In this document: positions 16,432 through 24,774 of the stretch, in pieces
How positions within the stretch are numbered: the first letter of the stretch is position 1
How the letters are laid out: each line of letters starts with the position of its first letter
Origin: Methylibium sp. Root1272
Lineage (GTDB): Bacteria > Pseudomonadota > Gammaproteobacteria > Burkholderiales > Burkholderiaceae_C
Reading direction: 5' to 3'
Length of the DNA stretch: 64,000 bases
Assembly: GCF_001425905.1 (NCBI RefSeq)
Contig: NZ_LMDY01000001.1
Location: 440,890-504,889, forward strand
Position numbers and translations under genes: made by a program
Notes under the pieces: generated by a model
The model's input: only the letters and a program-made list of their open reading frames with translations
The model's database searches: none
Told to the model about the DNA's origin: nothing

Positions 16432-17364
16432 TTAGCGGGCAGCCCCAGCGGTCGCATCTGCCTGGGCGATGAACGCCAGCAACGCGGGCGTCGACTGCTT
16501 CTCACGATGCACAACCAGATGACATTGCCGAAGCTGCCGCGGCAATGTCGTGGAGACGCGGCACAGACGTCCAGCTTCCAGCGCATCGTTCACTACCCAG
16601 GCGGACAGGCAAGCCACCCCCAACCCTTCCTGAGCGGCACGCTGGATGGCTTCCGAACTGCCTAGCTCGATGCTGCGCCGGTAAGAACGCAGGTGGGGCA
16701 GCAAGCTCTGGTCGGTGGCCTCGCGCGTGCCAGAGCCCGTTTCGCGAACCAGCCAGACCGCCTCACGCAGCGTGCGCAGGGGAATGCGCTCGCCTGCCGT
16801 ACTCGACCGGGCCAGCGCACTGTCGGGCGCAGCCACGACCACCATCTCGTCTTGCAGCCAGGGGGTGACCACCAGCTCCGGCTGGTGGCTGGGCCCCTCG
16901 ATCAGCCCCACGTCGAGTTCGAAAGCGGTCACGGCATCGCAGATGGCGGCGGTGTTCCCGATAACGACCTTCGACCGCCAGGCGGCGGCGCTGCCGGGCT
17001 GCTGTGCCCCCATGAAGCCAGCGAGCAGCTTGGGCAACACGTAGTTGCCAATCGTCGTGCTGGCGCCGATGCGCAGCGACTGCGCCTGCGCGCTGCCGTC
17101 GCGCGACATCTGCTCGATGCCTGCGGCGCCGTCGAGCAAAGCCAAAGCCCGCGGCAACAGCGCGCGGCCGTTGTCGTTCAACAGCAGGCGTTTGCCGGCG
17201 CGGTCGAACAGGCGCAGCGACAGCAGGCGTTCCAGCTCGTTGACGGCCGAACTGGTGGCCGATTGCGACAGCGCTATCTCAGCGCTGGCCGCCGTGGTGC
17301 TGCCGCTGCGCGCCACGGCGACAAAAATCTGCAGCTGACGCAGGGTGAGTCGAAGCACGTCCAC
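16432..17364 (-). CDS. LysR-family regulator next to a YeiH-type exporter
   Basis: A 310-residue LysR protein: winged helix-turn-helix at residues 1-65 (LRQLQIFVAVARSGSTTAAS, then SQSATSSAVNELE) and a periplasmic-binding-like effector domain with IGASTTIGNYVLPKLLAGF. It starts with GTG at 17364. It is divergent from the exporter genes at 17510 and 17776, the arrangement seen for YeiE and YeiH, where the regulator responds to sulfite in enterobacteria. Regulation of the exporter is inferred from this. Confidence 0.9.
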   Translation of the reverse strand: MDVLRLTLRQLQIFVAVARSGSTTAASAEIALSQSATSSAVNELERLLSLRLFDRAGKRLLLNDNGRALLPRALALLDGAAGIEQMSRDGSAQAQSLRIGASTTIGNYVLPKLLAGFMGAQQPGSAAAWRSKVVIGNTAAICDAVTAFELDVGLIEGPSHQPELVVTPWLQDEMVVVAAPDSALARSSTAGERIPLRTLREAVWLVRETGSGTREATDQSLLPHLRSYRRSIELGSSEAIQRAAQEGLGVACLSAWVVNDALEAGRLCRVSTTLPRQLRQCHLVVHREKQSTPALLAFIAQADATAGAAR

Positions 17365-17509
17365 GGTGATTGCCGTTGTTATCGATTTCGCAGGTACATC
17401 TTAGTCATACAACCCGTTGGACGGGTTGATTGCCAAGCTCTAAATTTGCCTGGCCGCTCGATCACGGGGCGGCGGCCCGCCGCGCCACCACCGGCATCTG
17501 GAGCCCGAC

Positions 17510-17776
17510 ATGCTGACCCTTGAACGAACAACCCCACGCCCCGCAGCACCCGGCCCGCTGGCCCCACAGGCACTGCATGCCCTTCAATGGGTTGCTGCCC
17601 GGCGGCCAGTGGCGGGCTTCATGGGGCCGACCCGCGACGTGGCCCATGCCGTCTCGACCACCTTGGCCGCCGACAGCAGCATCGACCCGCAGGTGCTGCG
17701 CTGGATGCCGGTCGCAGTGCCGATGGCGGCCGTGCTGCTGTGCGCCGGCATCGCCTTGATCTGGGTGCTGGCGTGA
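17510..17776 (+). CDS. Small protein with one C-terminal membrane segment
   Basis: An 88-residue protein. The first 65 residues are soluble and Ala/Pro-rich (GFMGPTRDVAHAVSTTLAAD), and the end is one hydrophobic helix (VAVPMAAVLLCAGIALIWVL). A GGAG lies eight bases before the ATG, and its TGA overlaps the ATG of the exporter gene, so they are translationally coupled. I do not recognise it; an accessory subunit of the exporter is possible. Confidence 0.65.
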   Translation: MLTLERTTPRPAAPGPLAPQALHALQWVAARRPVAGFMGPTRDVAHAVSTTLAADSSIDPQVLRWMPVAVPMAAVLLCAGIALIWVLA

Positions 17777-18906
17777 TGCACGCGCTGTCGACCTCACAAG
17801 CCAGCCCTGGCCCGTCAGCCGGCCACCGGGCAGCGCGGTTGCGCTTGCAGTTGGCAGCCCTGCTGCCCGGCCTCGCCTTGAGCGGCGCCCTGGCCGCGAC
17901 CGGCATCGCGCTGGGCCACATCGGCTGGCTGCAGGACCACGGCTTCAGTGCGCTGACGCTGGCCATCGTGTTGGGCATGCTGGTGGGCAACACGGTCTAT
18001 CCGCTGGTGCCGCGCCTGGCCGCGGCCAGCGGTGCCGGCGTCAACGTGTCCAAGCAGAACCTGCTGCGCCTGGGGGTCGTGCTGTACGGCCTGCGGCTGA
18101 CGGTGCAGGACATCGGCCACGTCGGCATCGCCGGCGTCGCCATCGACGCGCTGGTGCTGGGCTCGACCTTCGCGCTGGCCTGCTTCATCGGCACGCGCTG
18201 GTTGGGCCTGGACCGCAAGACGGCGATGCTGATCGGCGCCGGCAGCTCCATCTGCGGCGCCGCCGCGGTGATGGCTGCCGAACCGGTGGTCAAGGCGCGA
18301 GCCGAGCAGGTCACGGTGGCGGTGGCCACGGTGGTGGTGTTCGGCACGCTGGCGATCTTTCTGTACCCGGCGCTGTTCGAGCTGAACCAGCACTGGGCGC
18401 TGATTCCGGGTGGCGCCAACGGCTTCGGCGTCTACGCCGGCTCGACCATCCACGAGGTAGCCCAGGTGGTGGCCGCGGCGCGTTCGGTGGGCCCGGACGC
18501 GGCCAACTCGGCCGTCATCGCGAAGATGGTGCGGGTGATGATGCTGGCGCCGTTCCTGGTGATGTTGTCGGCCTGGCTGGCACGTGACGACAAACGCCAC
18601 GCCCACACTTCCGCCGCCACGGGCCAGGCCCCAGGCAAGCTCGCCGTGCCCTGGTTCGCCTTCGGCTTCGTCGCGGTGGTGTTGTTCAATTCGCTGCAGT
18701 GGCTGCCGGCCTCGGTGGTGGCGGTGACCACCGAGATCGACACCGCGCTGCTGGCCATGGCCATGGCCGCACTCGGCCTGTCCACGCACATCGGCGCCAT
18801 CCGCAAGGCCGGTGCCAAGCCGCTGTTGCTGGCGCTGATCCTGTTCGGCTGGCTCATCGTCGGCGGTGCCTTGATCAACCGCTGGGTACCGGCCCTGCTC
18901 GGCTGA
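17776..18906 (+). CDS. YeiH/UPF0324 family putative sulfate or sulfite exporter
   Basis: A 376-residue polytopic membrane protein of the YeiH family with about ten hydrophobic segments. Family hallmarks are LAIVLGMLVGNTVYP, LLRLGVVLYGLRLTVQDIG, the glycine-rich GAGSSICGAAAVMA and VYAGSTIHEVAQVVAAA. The family is annotated as putative sulfate exporters, and enterobacterial members are tied to sulfite stress. It starts at the ATG inside the stop of the small upstream gene. The SorAB-type genes 10 kb downstream fit a sulfite theme. Confidence 0.9.
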   Translation: MHALSTSQASPGPSAGHRAARLRLQLAALLPGLALSGALAATGIALGHIGWLQDHGFSALTLAIVLGMLVGNTVYPLVPRLAAASGAGVNVSKQNLLRLGVVLYGLRLTVQDIGHVGIAGVAIDALVLGSTFALACFIGTRWLGLDRKTAMLIGAGSSICGAAAVMAAEPVVKARAEQVTVAVATVVVFGTLAIFLYPALFELNQHWALIPGGANGFGVYAGSTIHEVAQVVAAARSVGPDAANSAVIAKMVRVMMLAPFLVMLSAWLARDDKRHAHTSAATGQAPGKLAVPWFAFGFVAVVLFNSLQWLPASVVAVTTEIDTALLAMAMAALGLSTHIGAIRKAGAKPLLLALILFGWLIVGGALINRWVPALLG

Positions 18907-18928
18907 AGCCTCGAATTCACGGCCCGAC

Positions 18929-18954
18929 GGAATAAACCACGGGCTCTCCTCGTC
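18929..18954 (+). promoter_or_regulatory. Putative ECF promoter, class 1 (GGAATA-N16-CGTC)
   Basis: GGAATA, 16 bases, CGTC. It lies 51 bases before the YVTN protein gene at 19006 and could also serve the metallo-beta-lactamase gene behind it. The same elements with identical spacing precede three other genes of the cluster. Confidence 0.7.
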
Positions 18955-19005
18955 CACCACAGCAAGCCTTTCCCTCTTTTCTCAACACTCTCCGAAAGAC
19001 ATCCC

Positions 19006-20040
19006 ATGAATACCTTCTTCCGCACCACCGCGCTGGCCTTGTGCAGCACCTTCGTCCTCGTGACGGCCACCCTGCCCGCAGGCGCCGCCGAAGCAACCCC
19101 GGCCCGCGTCACCTTCGACGGCCAGATCCGCAACAACTCGCTGGCCCTGAGCCCCGACGAGGCCACGGCCGTCGTGTCCTACAGCGAACGGCCCGATGTC
19201 ATCGTCTACGACCTGGTCACCGGCGCCGTGCGCGGTGTGCTGCGCGGCTACGTCACGCCGCGCAACATCGTCTTCGCGCCCGACGGCAAGAGCTTCTATG
19301 TCTCCGACAGCAGCCTGGGCACGGTGACGCGCCTGGACACCACCACGCTCAAGCCGCTGGCCACCGCGTCGACGCTGGCGGCCGGCCCCGGCGCCTTCGG
19401 CACCGCGCTCAGCAAGGACGGCAGCGCGCTGTACGTCAACAACCAGGCCAGCAGCACCGTGACGCGACTGGACACCGCCAGCGGGCAGGCCAAGGCCGTG
19501 ATCACCGGCTTTGCGCAGCCGCGCCAGGGCGTGCGCCTGAGCCCGGACGGCGCAAAGCTCTACGTCACCAACTTCCTGGGCGATAAGGTCACCATCGTCG
19601 ACACGCAGACCGACAAGATCGAGGGCGAGATCGCGGGCTTCAACAAGATCCGCGCCATCTCGGTCACCGCCGACGGCAAGACCCTGTTTGCGGCCAACAG
19701 CGGCAGCAACGACATCGCGGTGGTGGACATCGCCGCGCGCCGCGTCACCAGTACCGTGCCGGTGGGCCGCGACCCCTACGGCGCTGCGCTCACGCCGGAC
19801 GGCCGCTTCATCTACTCGGGCAATCTGGCCGATAACACGGTGTCGGTGATCGACGTGGCCACGCTGAAGGTGGTGGCCACCATCGCCGGCTTCAAGCAGC
19901 CGCGCCAGGCCATCGTGTTCACGCGCGACGCCAAGACGGCCTACGTGCTGAACGAGGACCTGAGCATCTCCAAGGTCGAGCGTGCCGGGCAGCGAATCGT
20001 CGCCACGGTGGCCGCTGCGCAGGCGGTGGCGGCGTACTGA
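19006..20040 (+). CDS. Secreted YVTN beta-propeller protein (YncE-like)
   Basis: A 344-residue periplasmic protein with a Sec signal peptide (cleavage near AGA-AE). It carries about seven blades with recurring motifs such as ALSPDEATAVV, VFAPDGKSFYVSD, RLSPDGAKLYVTN, AVTADGKTLFAAN-like stretches and ALTPDGRFIYSGN. Such propellers bind ligands, protein partners or DNA; no catalytic residues are visible. A class 1 ECF promoter precedes it. The substrate is unknown. Confidence 0.88.
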   Translation: MNTFFRTTALALCSTFVLVTATLPAGAAEATPARVTFDGQIRNNSLALSPDEATAVVSYSERPDVIVYDLVTGAVRGVLRGYVTPRNIVFAPDGKSFYVSDSSLGTVTRLDTTTLKPLATASTLAAGPGAFGTALSKDGSALYVNNQASSTVTRLDTASGQAKAVITGFAQPRQGVRLSPDGAKLYVTNFLGDKVTIVDTQTDKIEGEIAGFNKIRAISVTADGKTLFAANSGSNDIAVVDIAARRVTSTVPVGRDPYGAALTPDGRFIYSGNLADNTVSVIDVATLKVVATIAGFKQPRQAIVFTRDAKTAYVLNEDLSISKVERAGQRIVATVAAAQAVAAY

Positions 20041-20140
20041 AAACCGGGAACTGTCAGAGAACCGGCGCACCGCACGACCGAGCCGGGGGCTTGCCGCTTC
20101 CGGTTCGCCCCGTTGTCGCCCCGCCCGCACAAAGGATCGA

Positions 20141-21112
20141 ATGAAAACTCTGGCCAACCCCTGCCGGCGCCGCTTGGCGGCACTTTGTCTGGCCATGTGC
20201 ACGCTGCCCGCCGCGTTCGCAGCTCAGGCCCAGACGGCCGCCCCGCCGGCGCTGGAACTCGTGGTGCTGGGCTCGGGCGGCCCGGGTGCCACCGGCCGCG
20301 CGGGCTCGGCCTTCGTGGTGTTGGTGGATGGCGTGGCGCGTGTTTTCGTCGACGCCGGCCCGGGATCTTTCGTGCGCCTGGGTGAAGCCAAGCTGGCGCT
20401 GGGTCGGGCCGACATCGTGCTGCTGACGCACCTTCATGTGGACCATGCCGGTGGACTGCCAGGCCTCTTTAAGGCCCGTGCGGTGTCCAACCGCGGGCCG
20501 GTCGATTTCAAGATCTTCGGGCCGGCCGGGCGGCGTGCGCTCGATGCCGACGATGCCGACTTCCCGGCCACCAGCCGCTTCATTGACCTCTTGTTCGGCA
20601 AGCAGGGCGCCTTCGGCTACCTGAAGGACTTCTCAACGCCGCTGCGCTTTCAAGTGACCGACATCGACGCACCCGCCACGGCGGCGGCGCTGCCCGAGGT
20701 GCGCACCTTGTTTGATGAAGGCGGCCTGCGCATCAGCGCCGTGGCCGGCCACCACCGCGACGCGCCGGCCGTCGTCTACCGCATCGACCACGCCGGCAAG
20801 AGCATCACCTTCAGCGGCGACATCGACGCCAGCGGGCTGGCGGGTCTGCGGCGAATCGCCCAAGGCACCAGCCTGCTGGTCTTCAACAGCGTGGTGCTCG
20901 ACCCACCCGGCTCCCCCGACGTGCTGTACACGTTGCACACGCCGCCCAAGGCAATCGGCGAAGTGGCCGATGCGGTGCGCGCCGGCCAGCTGCTGCTGAG
21001 CCACTTGTCGCCCGCGCTCGACGCGCAGCGTGACGCTGTGAAGGCGTCGATCACCGCGCACTACGCCGGCGGGGTGGTGTTCGCGCAAGACGGTCAGCGG
21101 CTGGCGCCCTGA
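20141..21112 (+). CDS. Secreted metallo-beta-lactamase-fold hydrolase
   Basis: A 323-residue protein with a signal peptide (residues 1-30, ending FAAQAQ) and an MBL fold of the ribonuclease Z/arylsulfatase-like type: VLGSGGPGATGRAGSAFVV at the start, the zinc motif LTHLHVDHAGGLPGL, a later AGHHRDAPAVVYRI and FSGDIDAS. The C-terminal histidine is in LLSHLSPALD. Substrate is unknown; phosphodiesters or sulfate esters are known for relatives. It follows the propeller gene by 100 bases and may be cotranscribed. Confidence 0.88.
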   Translation: MKTLANPCRRRLAALCLAMCTLPAAFAAQAQTAAPPALELVVLGSGGPGATGRAGSAFVVLVDGVARVFVDAGPGSFVRLGEAKLALGRADIVLLTHLHVDHAGGLPGLFKARAVSNRGPVDFKIFGPAGRRALDADDADFPATSRFIDLLFGKQGAFGYLKDFSTPLRFQVTDIDAPATAAALPEVRTLFDEGGLRISAVAGHHRDAPAVVYRIDHAGKSITFSGDIDASGLAGLRRIAQGTSLLVFNSVVLDPPGSPDVLYTLHTPPKAIGEVADAVRAGQLLLSHLSPALDAQRDAVKASITAHYAGGVVFAQDGQRLAP

Positions 21113-21543
21113 GGCGCGCAGCCGCCGGCAATAGTGGCAGTACCAGCCCCGAGTTCGACGCCCGTGCCTACCAACCCCACGAAGGTGATCACGCGAGCCA
21201 TGCCGTCGGGCCACAGGAACACGGCGGCGTCGAACTTCATGCGCTGGCCGACCGATGGGCTGCCGCTCACGAAACCTTCGGTGCCGACACCGCGGTCCAG
21301 GCCCCGCAACTAGAAGGCGCCCGCCGTGGTGCCGAGGGCGTCGGCAAAGGTGCCCGAGAAGCTGAAGGTGTCGCTGGCCGGGTCGTAGCCGGCGAACGCG
21401 CTCGCCACATCCACGTCGCCGTTCTGCGGACCGATGTACGTGGGCAGTAGGTCGCCAATGGGGTCGGTGATGCCTTGCGCCAGCGCACCGGTCGCGGCGG
21501 TGAACAAGCTGGCCAGCAGCAGGAAGGTCAGGGTTCGCTTCAT
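21094..21543 (-). pseudogene. Secreted protein gene broken by an in-frame amber stop
   Basis: The frame opens with a signal peptide (MKRTLTFLLLASLFTAATGA) and a mature domain (IGPQNGDVDVASAFAGYDPA ... FADALGTTAGAF). It then meets TAG at 21310-21312, and the same frame continues without another stop for 71 codons (GLDRGVGTEGFVSGSPSVGQ ... FLWPDGMARVITFVG). The downstream part reads as the natural second half of the same beta-rich secreted protein, so this looks like a recent nonsense mutation. The end overlaps the convergent MBL gene by 19 bases. Confidence 0.7.
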
Positions 21544-21615
21544 CGGAGCAATTGGTGGAGCGTGTCGGGCGGGTCAACTGCCGATGGCGTGACAGAAAAA
21601 GTTTTTGCGTGGGCC

Positions 21616-21641
21616 GGAATAGACCGCCTGCCGGCGCCGTC
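21616..21641 (+). promoter_or_regulatory. Putative ECF promoter, class 1 (GGAATA-N16-CGTC)
   Basis: GGAATA, 16 bases, CGTCTG. It lies 83 bases before the NTF2-like gene at 21725. The -10 hexamer equals that of the site before the lipoprotein gene at 23798. Confidence 0.7.
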
Positions 21642-21724
21642 TGCCCTTGTGTCGGGACCTCATGGACCCTTCATCCACCACCGACCACCCCTCACTTCAC
21701 ATCAAGCCTTCAACGGAGCCCTCC

Positions 21725-22189
21725 ATGTTCAAGACATTCGCCTTTGCTGCCACTGCCCTGACGCTTGCCGCTGGCAGCGCCTTCGCCGCCCCTTCCGACG
21801 ACGCCCGCACGCACTTCCAGGCCATCGCTTCGGGCGACACCCAGATCGTGATGCGCGCCTACGCCGACCAGGCCCAGCTGAACTGGGTCGGCGGCCCGCT
21901 GGACGGCACCTACGCCACCACCGACGCCATCCGCGGCACCTGGGAAAAGTTCGGCAAGGCCGTCGGCCCGCTGAAGCTCACCATCGGCTCCATCGAAGAA
22001 TCGGCCAACCCCAAGGGCTCGACGGTCTCCGCCAACGTCGTCTTCGAAGGCAAGATGCCCATCAAGGTGCGCTACGTGCTGACCTACCGCGAAGGCAAGA
22101 TCGTCAGCGAAACGTGGCAGATCGACCCCAAGTTGAACGTCGCCCTGGCAGCCACGGCCGAAACCGCCGGCAAGACCGCGACCTACTGA
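21725..22189 (+). CDS. Secreted NTF2-like (SnoaL/DUF4440-type) protein
   Basis: A 154-residue protein with a signal peptide (cleavage near AFA-AP). The mature domain has the NTF2-like cone-fold pattern: DDARTHFQAIASGDTQIVMR, then WVGGPLDGTYATTDAIRGTW, then a beta-rich C-terminal half (VNVVFEGKMPIKVRYVLTYR-like strands). Relatives include stress-induced periplasmic binding proteins and isomerases; no catalytic set is evident. It has its own class 1 ECF promoter. Confidence 0.8.
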   Translation: MFKTFAFAATALTLAAGSAFAAPSDDARTHFQAIASGDTQIVMRAYADQAQLNWVGGPLDGTYATTDAIRGTWEKFGKAVGPLKLTIGSIEESANPKGSTVSANVVFEGKMPIKVRYVLTYREGKIVSETWQIDPKLNVALAATAETAGKTATY

Positions 22190-22272
22190 TCCACCAGCGC
22201 CGCGCCGCACCGGGCCAGACCGGGGGCGGTGCGCACCTGCGTCGTTCGGGTTCATTCCCCGCAGTTGACAAC

Positions 22273-22298
22273 GGAATACCCGCAAGCGCCCGTGCGTC
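22273..22298 (+). promoter_or_regulatory. Putative ECF promoter, class 1 (GGAATA-N16-CGTC)
   Basis: GGAATA, 16 bases, CGTCGA. It lies 53 bases before the two-repeat secreted protein gene at 22352. Confidence 0.7.
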
Positions 22299-22351
22299 GA
22301 CCTGATTGAAGTGGTTGACGCACTGCTCACCCATCCACCCAGGAGCTCCCC

Positions 22352-23602
22352 ATGCGACACCCGCTTTCCAAACTTTCGGCCGTGCTGATGCATGCTGCCC
22401 TCGCGGCCGCGGCAGGCCTTGCTTCACTGCCCGGCCACGCTGCAGACGGCGCTGAATCGCTGACGTATCCGAACATCATCAAGATACGGGACGGCATGGG
22501 CGCACGCGGCGACCTCGCACCGATCGCACGCATCGTCTCGCCGCTGGCGGATTCGCAGATCGTGCCGGGCGAAGGCCGCATTGGCGCAGGCAGCGTGAAT
22601 GGCACCGGCTTCGTGTTGAACATCGAGGTCGTCACGCGCGACGCGACACCGATCGCCGCGAAAGAATCGCTCAACATCAGAAACACCGCGCTTCTCGGCC
22701 AGGTCAACCCGAACATTCCGGGCCTCTATGTCTTCCTCGACACCGACCTCGTCAAGCCCGACGGTGGCGTGATCCCGAAGAACACCAACCTGGCGAACCT
22801 CTTCAACATCCTGGGCACCGACGACACGCCCGGCGCGGGCGTGACGCTGTGGCTGGGCTGGCACGTGCTTGAATCGCTGCCGCTCGACACGAGCCGCTTC
22901 AACATCACCACCGCCGTGGTCGACACCGCCGGTCGCATCGGCTTCGACAGGGTCTCGATGGCGGTGCTGCGCGGCGGTATCACATCGGGGCAGGCACTGA
23001 CGCCCCTTCCGATCGATGTGTTCGATGACGGCATCGACGACGCGGACGGACCGGAGGTGACGATGATCGCGCCCCGCGTGCCGTCGCGTGTGTCACCCGG
23101 GCCGCAAACCGGCAATCCGACGCCGCCTGCGAATGCATCGCTGTTCTTCATTCAAGTGGCGGCGCTGGACCGCTCGCGTCACGGCATCGGCGTCAGCGAA
23201 AACGGCCAAGGCACGGCGGCCCGCTCGGTGTTGGGAACCATCCTGGATGGCAGCCAGATCCAGAACCCGATCACGCATCCCAGCAACGGCACGAACCGCA
23301 ATTTCCCGGGTCTGAACGTGACCTTCGACGTGCCCTTGCGCCAGCCCAACGGCAACGTGGTGCCGGCGGGCTCGAACCTGGCGCCGATCTTCAACGTTGC
23401 CGGCAGCGAGCTGGACGCTGACGGCTATGTCGTGACGACGGCCGATTGGGTGGTGGGCGGATCGCTCCTGATGCCCGCGGGCAAGCGTTCGGTCACGATC
23501 ACCGCCCGGGTCACCGACAACGCCAATCGCACCCGCAGCGTCAGCCACGTCGTGGGCATCAGCCCAGTCGAGAACGGCCAAAACCTGACGCCCGAACCCT
23601 GA
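22352..23602 (+). CDS. Secreted protein with two tandem related domains, function unknown
   Basis: A 416-residue protein with a signal peptide (cleavage near GHA-AD). The mature part has two halves of similar plan. Each has a beta-rich opening (VNGTGFVLNIEVVTRD; NASLFFIQVAALDRS), then an anchor stretch (NIPGLYVFLDTDLVKPDGGV; NFPGLNVTFDVPLRQPNGNV), then IPKNTNLANLFNILG versus VPAGSNLAPIFNVAG. This points to an internal duplication. The end (SVTITARVTDNANRTRSVSH) resembles an Ig-like strand pattern. AGGAG precedes the ATG. I do not recognise a named family. Confidence 0.7.
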   Translation: MRHPLSKLSAVLMHAALAAAAGLASLPGHAADGAESLTYPNIIKIRDGMGARGDLAPIARIVSPLADSQIVPGEGRIGAGSVNGTGFVLNIEVVTRDATPIAAKESLNIRNTALLGQVNPNIPGLYVFLDTDLVKPDGGVIPKNTNLANLFNILGTDDTPGAGVTLWLGWHVLESLPLDTSRFNITTAVVDTAGRIGFDRVSMAVLRGGITSGQALTPLPIDVFDDGIDDADGPEVTMIAPRVPSRVSPGPQTGNPTPPANASLFFIQVAALDRSRHGIGVSENGQGTAARSVLGTILDGSQIQNPITHPSNGTNRNFPGLNVTFDVPLRQPNGNVVPAGSNLAPIFNVAGSELDADGYVVTTADWVVGGSLLMPAGKRSVTITARVTDNANRTRSVSHVVGISPVENGQNLTPEP

Positions 23603-23706
23603 GAACGAGGCCGCGCGGCTCCGACCATGGAGCCGCGCTCGACGCACAGGGCAGGGGCAGCCCGCCACCCTGCACAACCAACACCCCATCTTTTTTTCAC
23701 GCCTGC

Positions 23707-23732
23707 GGAATAAAAGGCCTGAGCGTGCCGTC
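23707..23732 (+). promoter_or_regulatory. Putative ECF promoter, class 1 (GGAATA-N16-CGTC)
   Basis: GGAATA, 16 bases, CGTCTG. It lies 65 bases before the lipoprotein gene at 23798. Reading on, it would also drive the sigma and anti-sigma genes, giving autoregulation. Confidence 0.75.
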
Positions 23733-23797
23733 TGCCCCGATGTGAGCAACATCTCACCCACGCTGCCCAATCCGCCACCACCTCCACGGAGCTTCCC

Positions 23798-24190
23798 ATG
23801 TTCAAAACCCTCGCCATCGCCGCATCTGCGGCAACGTTTCTGGTCACTGCCGGCTGTGCCAACATGGTCGAGCCGCCTGCCAAGGCGCCCGCCATGTTGT
23901 CTGGCGGCGCACTCGTCACACCCGGCGGCATGACCCTCTACACCTTCGACCAGGACGTGGCGAACAGCGGCAAGAGCGCCTGCAACGGCGGCTGCGCCGC
24001 GCTGTGGCCGCCGATGATGGCCACCGCCACCGACCAGACCACGGGTGCCTACAGCATCGTCACTCGCGACGATGGGTCACGCCAGTGGGCCTACAAGGGC
24101 AAGCCGGTGTACACCTACAAGGCCGACCAGAAGGCCGGCGACCGCAGCGGCGACAACTTCAAACAGGTCTGGCACATCATCAAGGAATGA
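23798..24190 (+). CDS. Predicted lipoprotein of the COG4315 secreted-repeat family
   Basis: A 130-residue lipoprotein with lipobox VTAGC near residue 20. The mature part carries the family's two short repeats: LVTPGGMTLYTFDQDVANSG followed by CNGGCAALWPPM, and GSRQWAYKGKPVYTYKADQK. Similar proteins are common in ECF-regulated envelope-stress and redox gene clusters; their biochemical role is not known. It stands 61 bases before the sigma factor gene and shares the class 1 promoter. Confidence 0.88.
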   Translation: MFKTLAIAASAATFLVTAGCANMVEPPAKAPAMLSGGALVTPGGMTLYTFDQDVANSGKSACNGGCAALWPPMMATATDQTTGAYSIVTRDDGSRQWAYKGKPVYTYKADQKAGDRSGDNFKQVWHIIKE

Positions 24191-24251
24191 CGCCTGTACA
24201 CCCGCCTGCACACCCAGCTTCGCGCGGGCTCACCCCATCGTCAACATCTTG

Positions 24252-24755
24252 ATGAACGACGACCATCAACTGCTGAGCTGGGTGCCGCGTTTGCGCCGCT
24301 ATTCCCGGGCGCTGGTGAACAACCGTGACGACGCCGACGACCTGGTGCAGGACACGCTGGAGCGGGCCTGGGCCAAGTCGGGCCTGTGGGGCAGCGTGGC
24401 GGACATGCGCGCCTGGCTCTTCAGCATCATGCACAACCTGCACGTCGATGGCGTGCGCCGGCCCAGGCTGCACACCGTGACCATGGACGATGACACCCCC
24501 GAGGTGCCGGTGATGCCGACGCAAGGCGACAGGTTGGCGGTGCTGGACCTGCAGGCCGCGCTGGACCTGCTGCCCGTCGAGCAGAAGGAAGTGCTGCTGC
24601 TGGTGGCGCTGGAAGACATGGCCTATGCCGACGTGGCGCAGGCCCTGGGCATTCCCATCGGCACGGTGATGTCGCGCTTGTCGCGCGGCCGTGAGCGCCT
24701 GCGCGGCCTGATGGAAGGTCGTGCCGAACCCGTGCGGCTGAAGGTCGTCAAATGA
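24252..24755 (+). CDS. ECF RNA polymerase sigma factor (first of two)
   Basis: A 167-residue ECF sigma factor. Region 2 reads RALVNNRDDADDLVQDTLER followed by AWAKSGLW and AWLFSIMHNLHVD. Region 4 reads ALDLLPVEQKEVLLLVALED, then GIPIGTVMSRLSRGRERLRG. No extra domain is present. The anti-sigma gene follows 19 bases later. The class 1 sites (GGAATA-N16-CGTC) found before four genes, including its own upstream gene, are the likely targets of this factor; that link is inferred. Confidence 0.93.
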   Translation: MNDDHQLLSWVPRLRRYSRALVNNRDDADDLVQDTLERAWAKSGLWGSVADMRAWLFSIMHNLHVDGVRRPRLHTVTMDDDTPEVPVMPTQGDRLAVLDLQAALDLLPVEQKEVLLLVALEDMAYADVAQALGIPIGTVMSRLSRGRERLRGLMEGRAEPVRLKVVK

Positions 24756-24774
24756 ATGCATTGCGAAGCACCCT

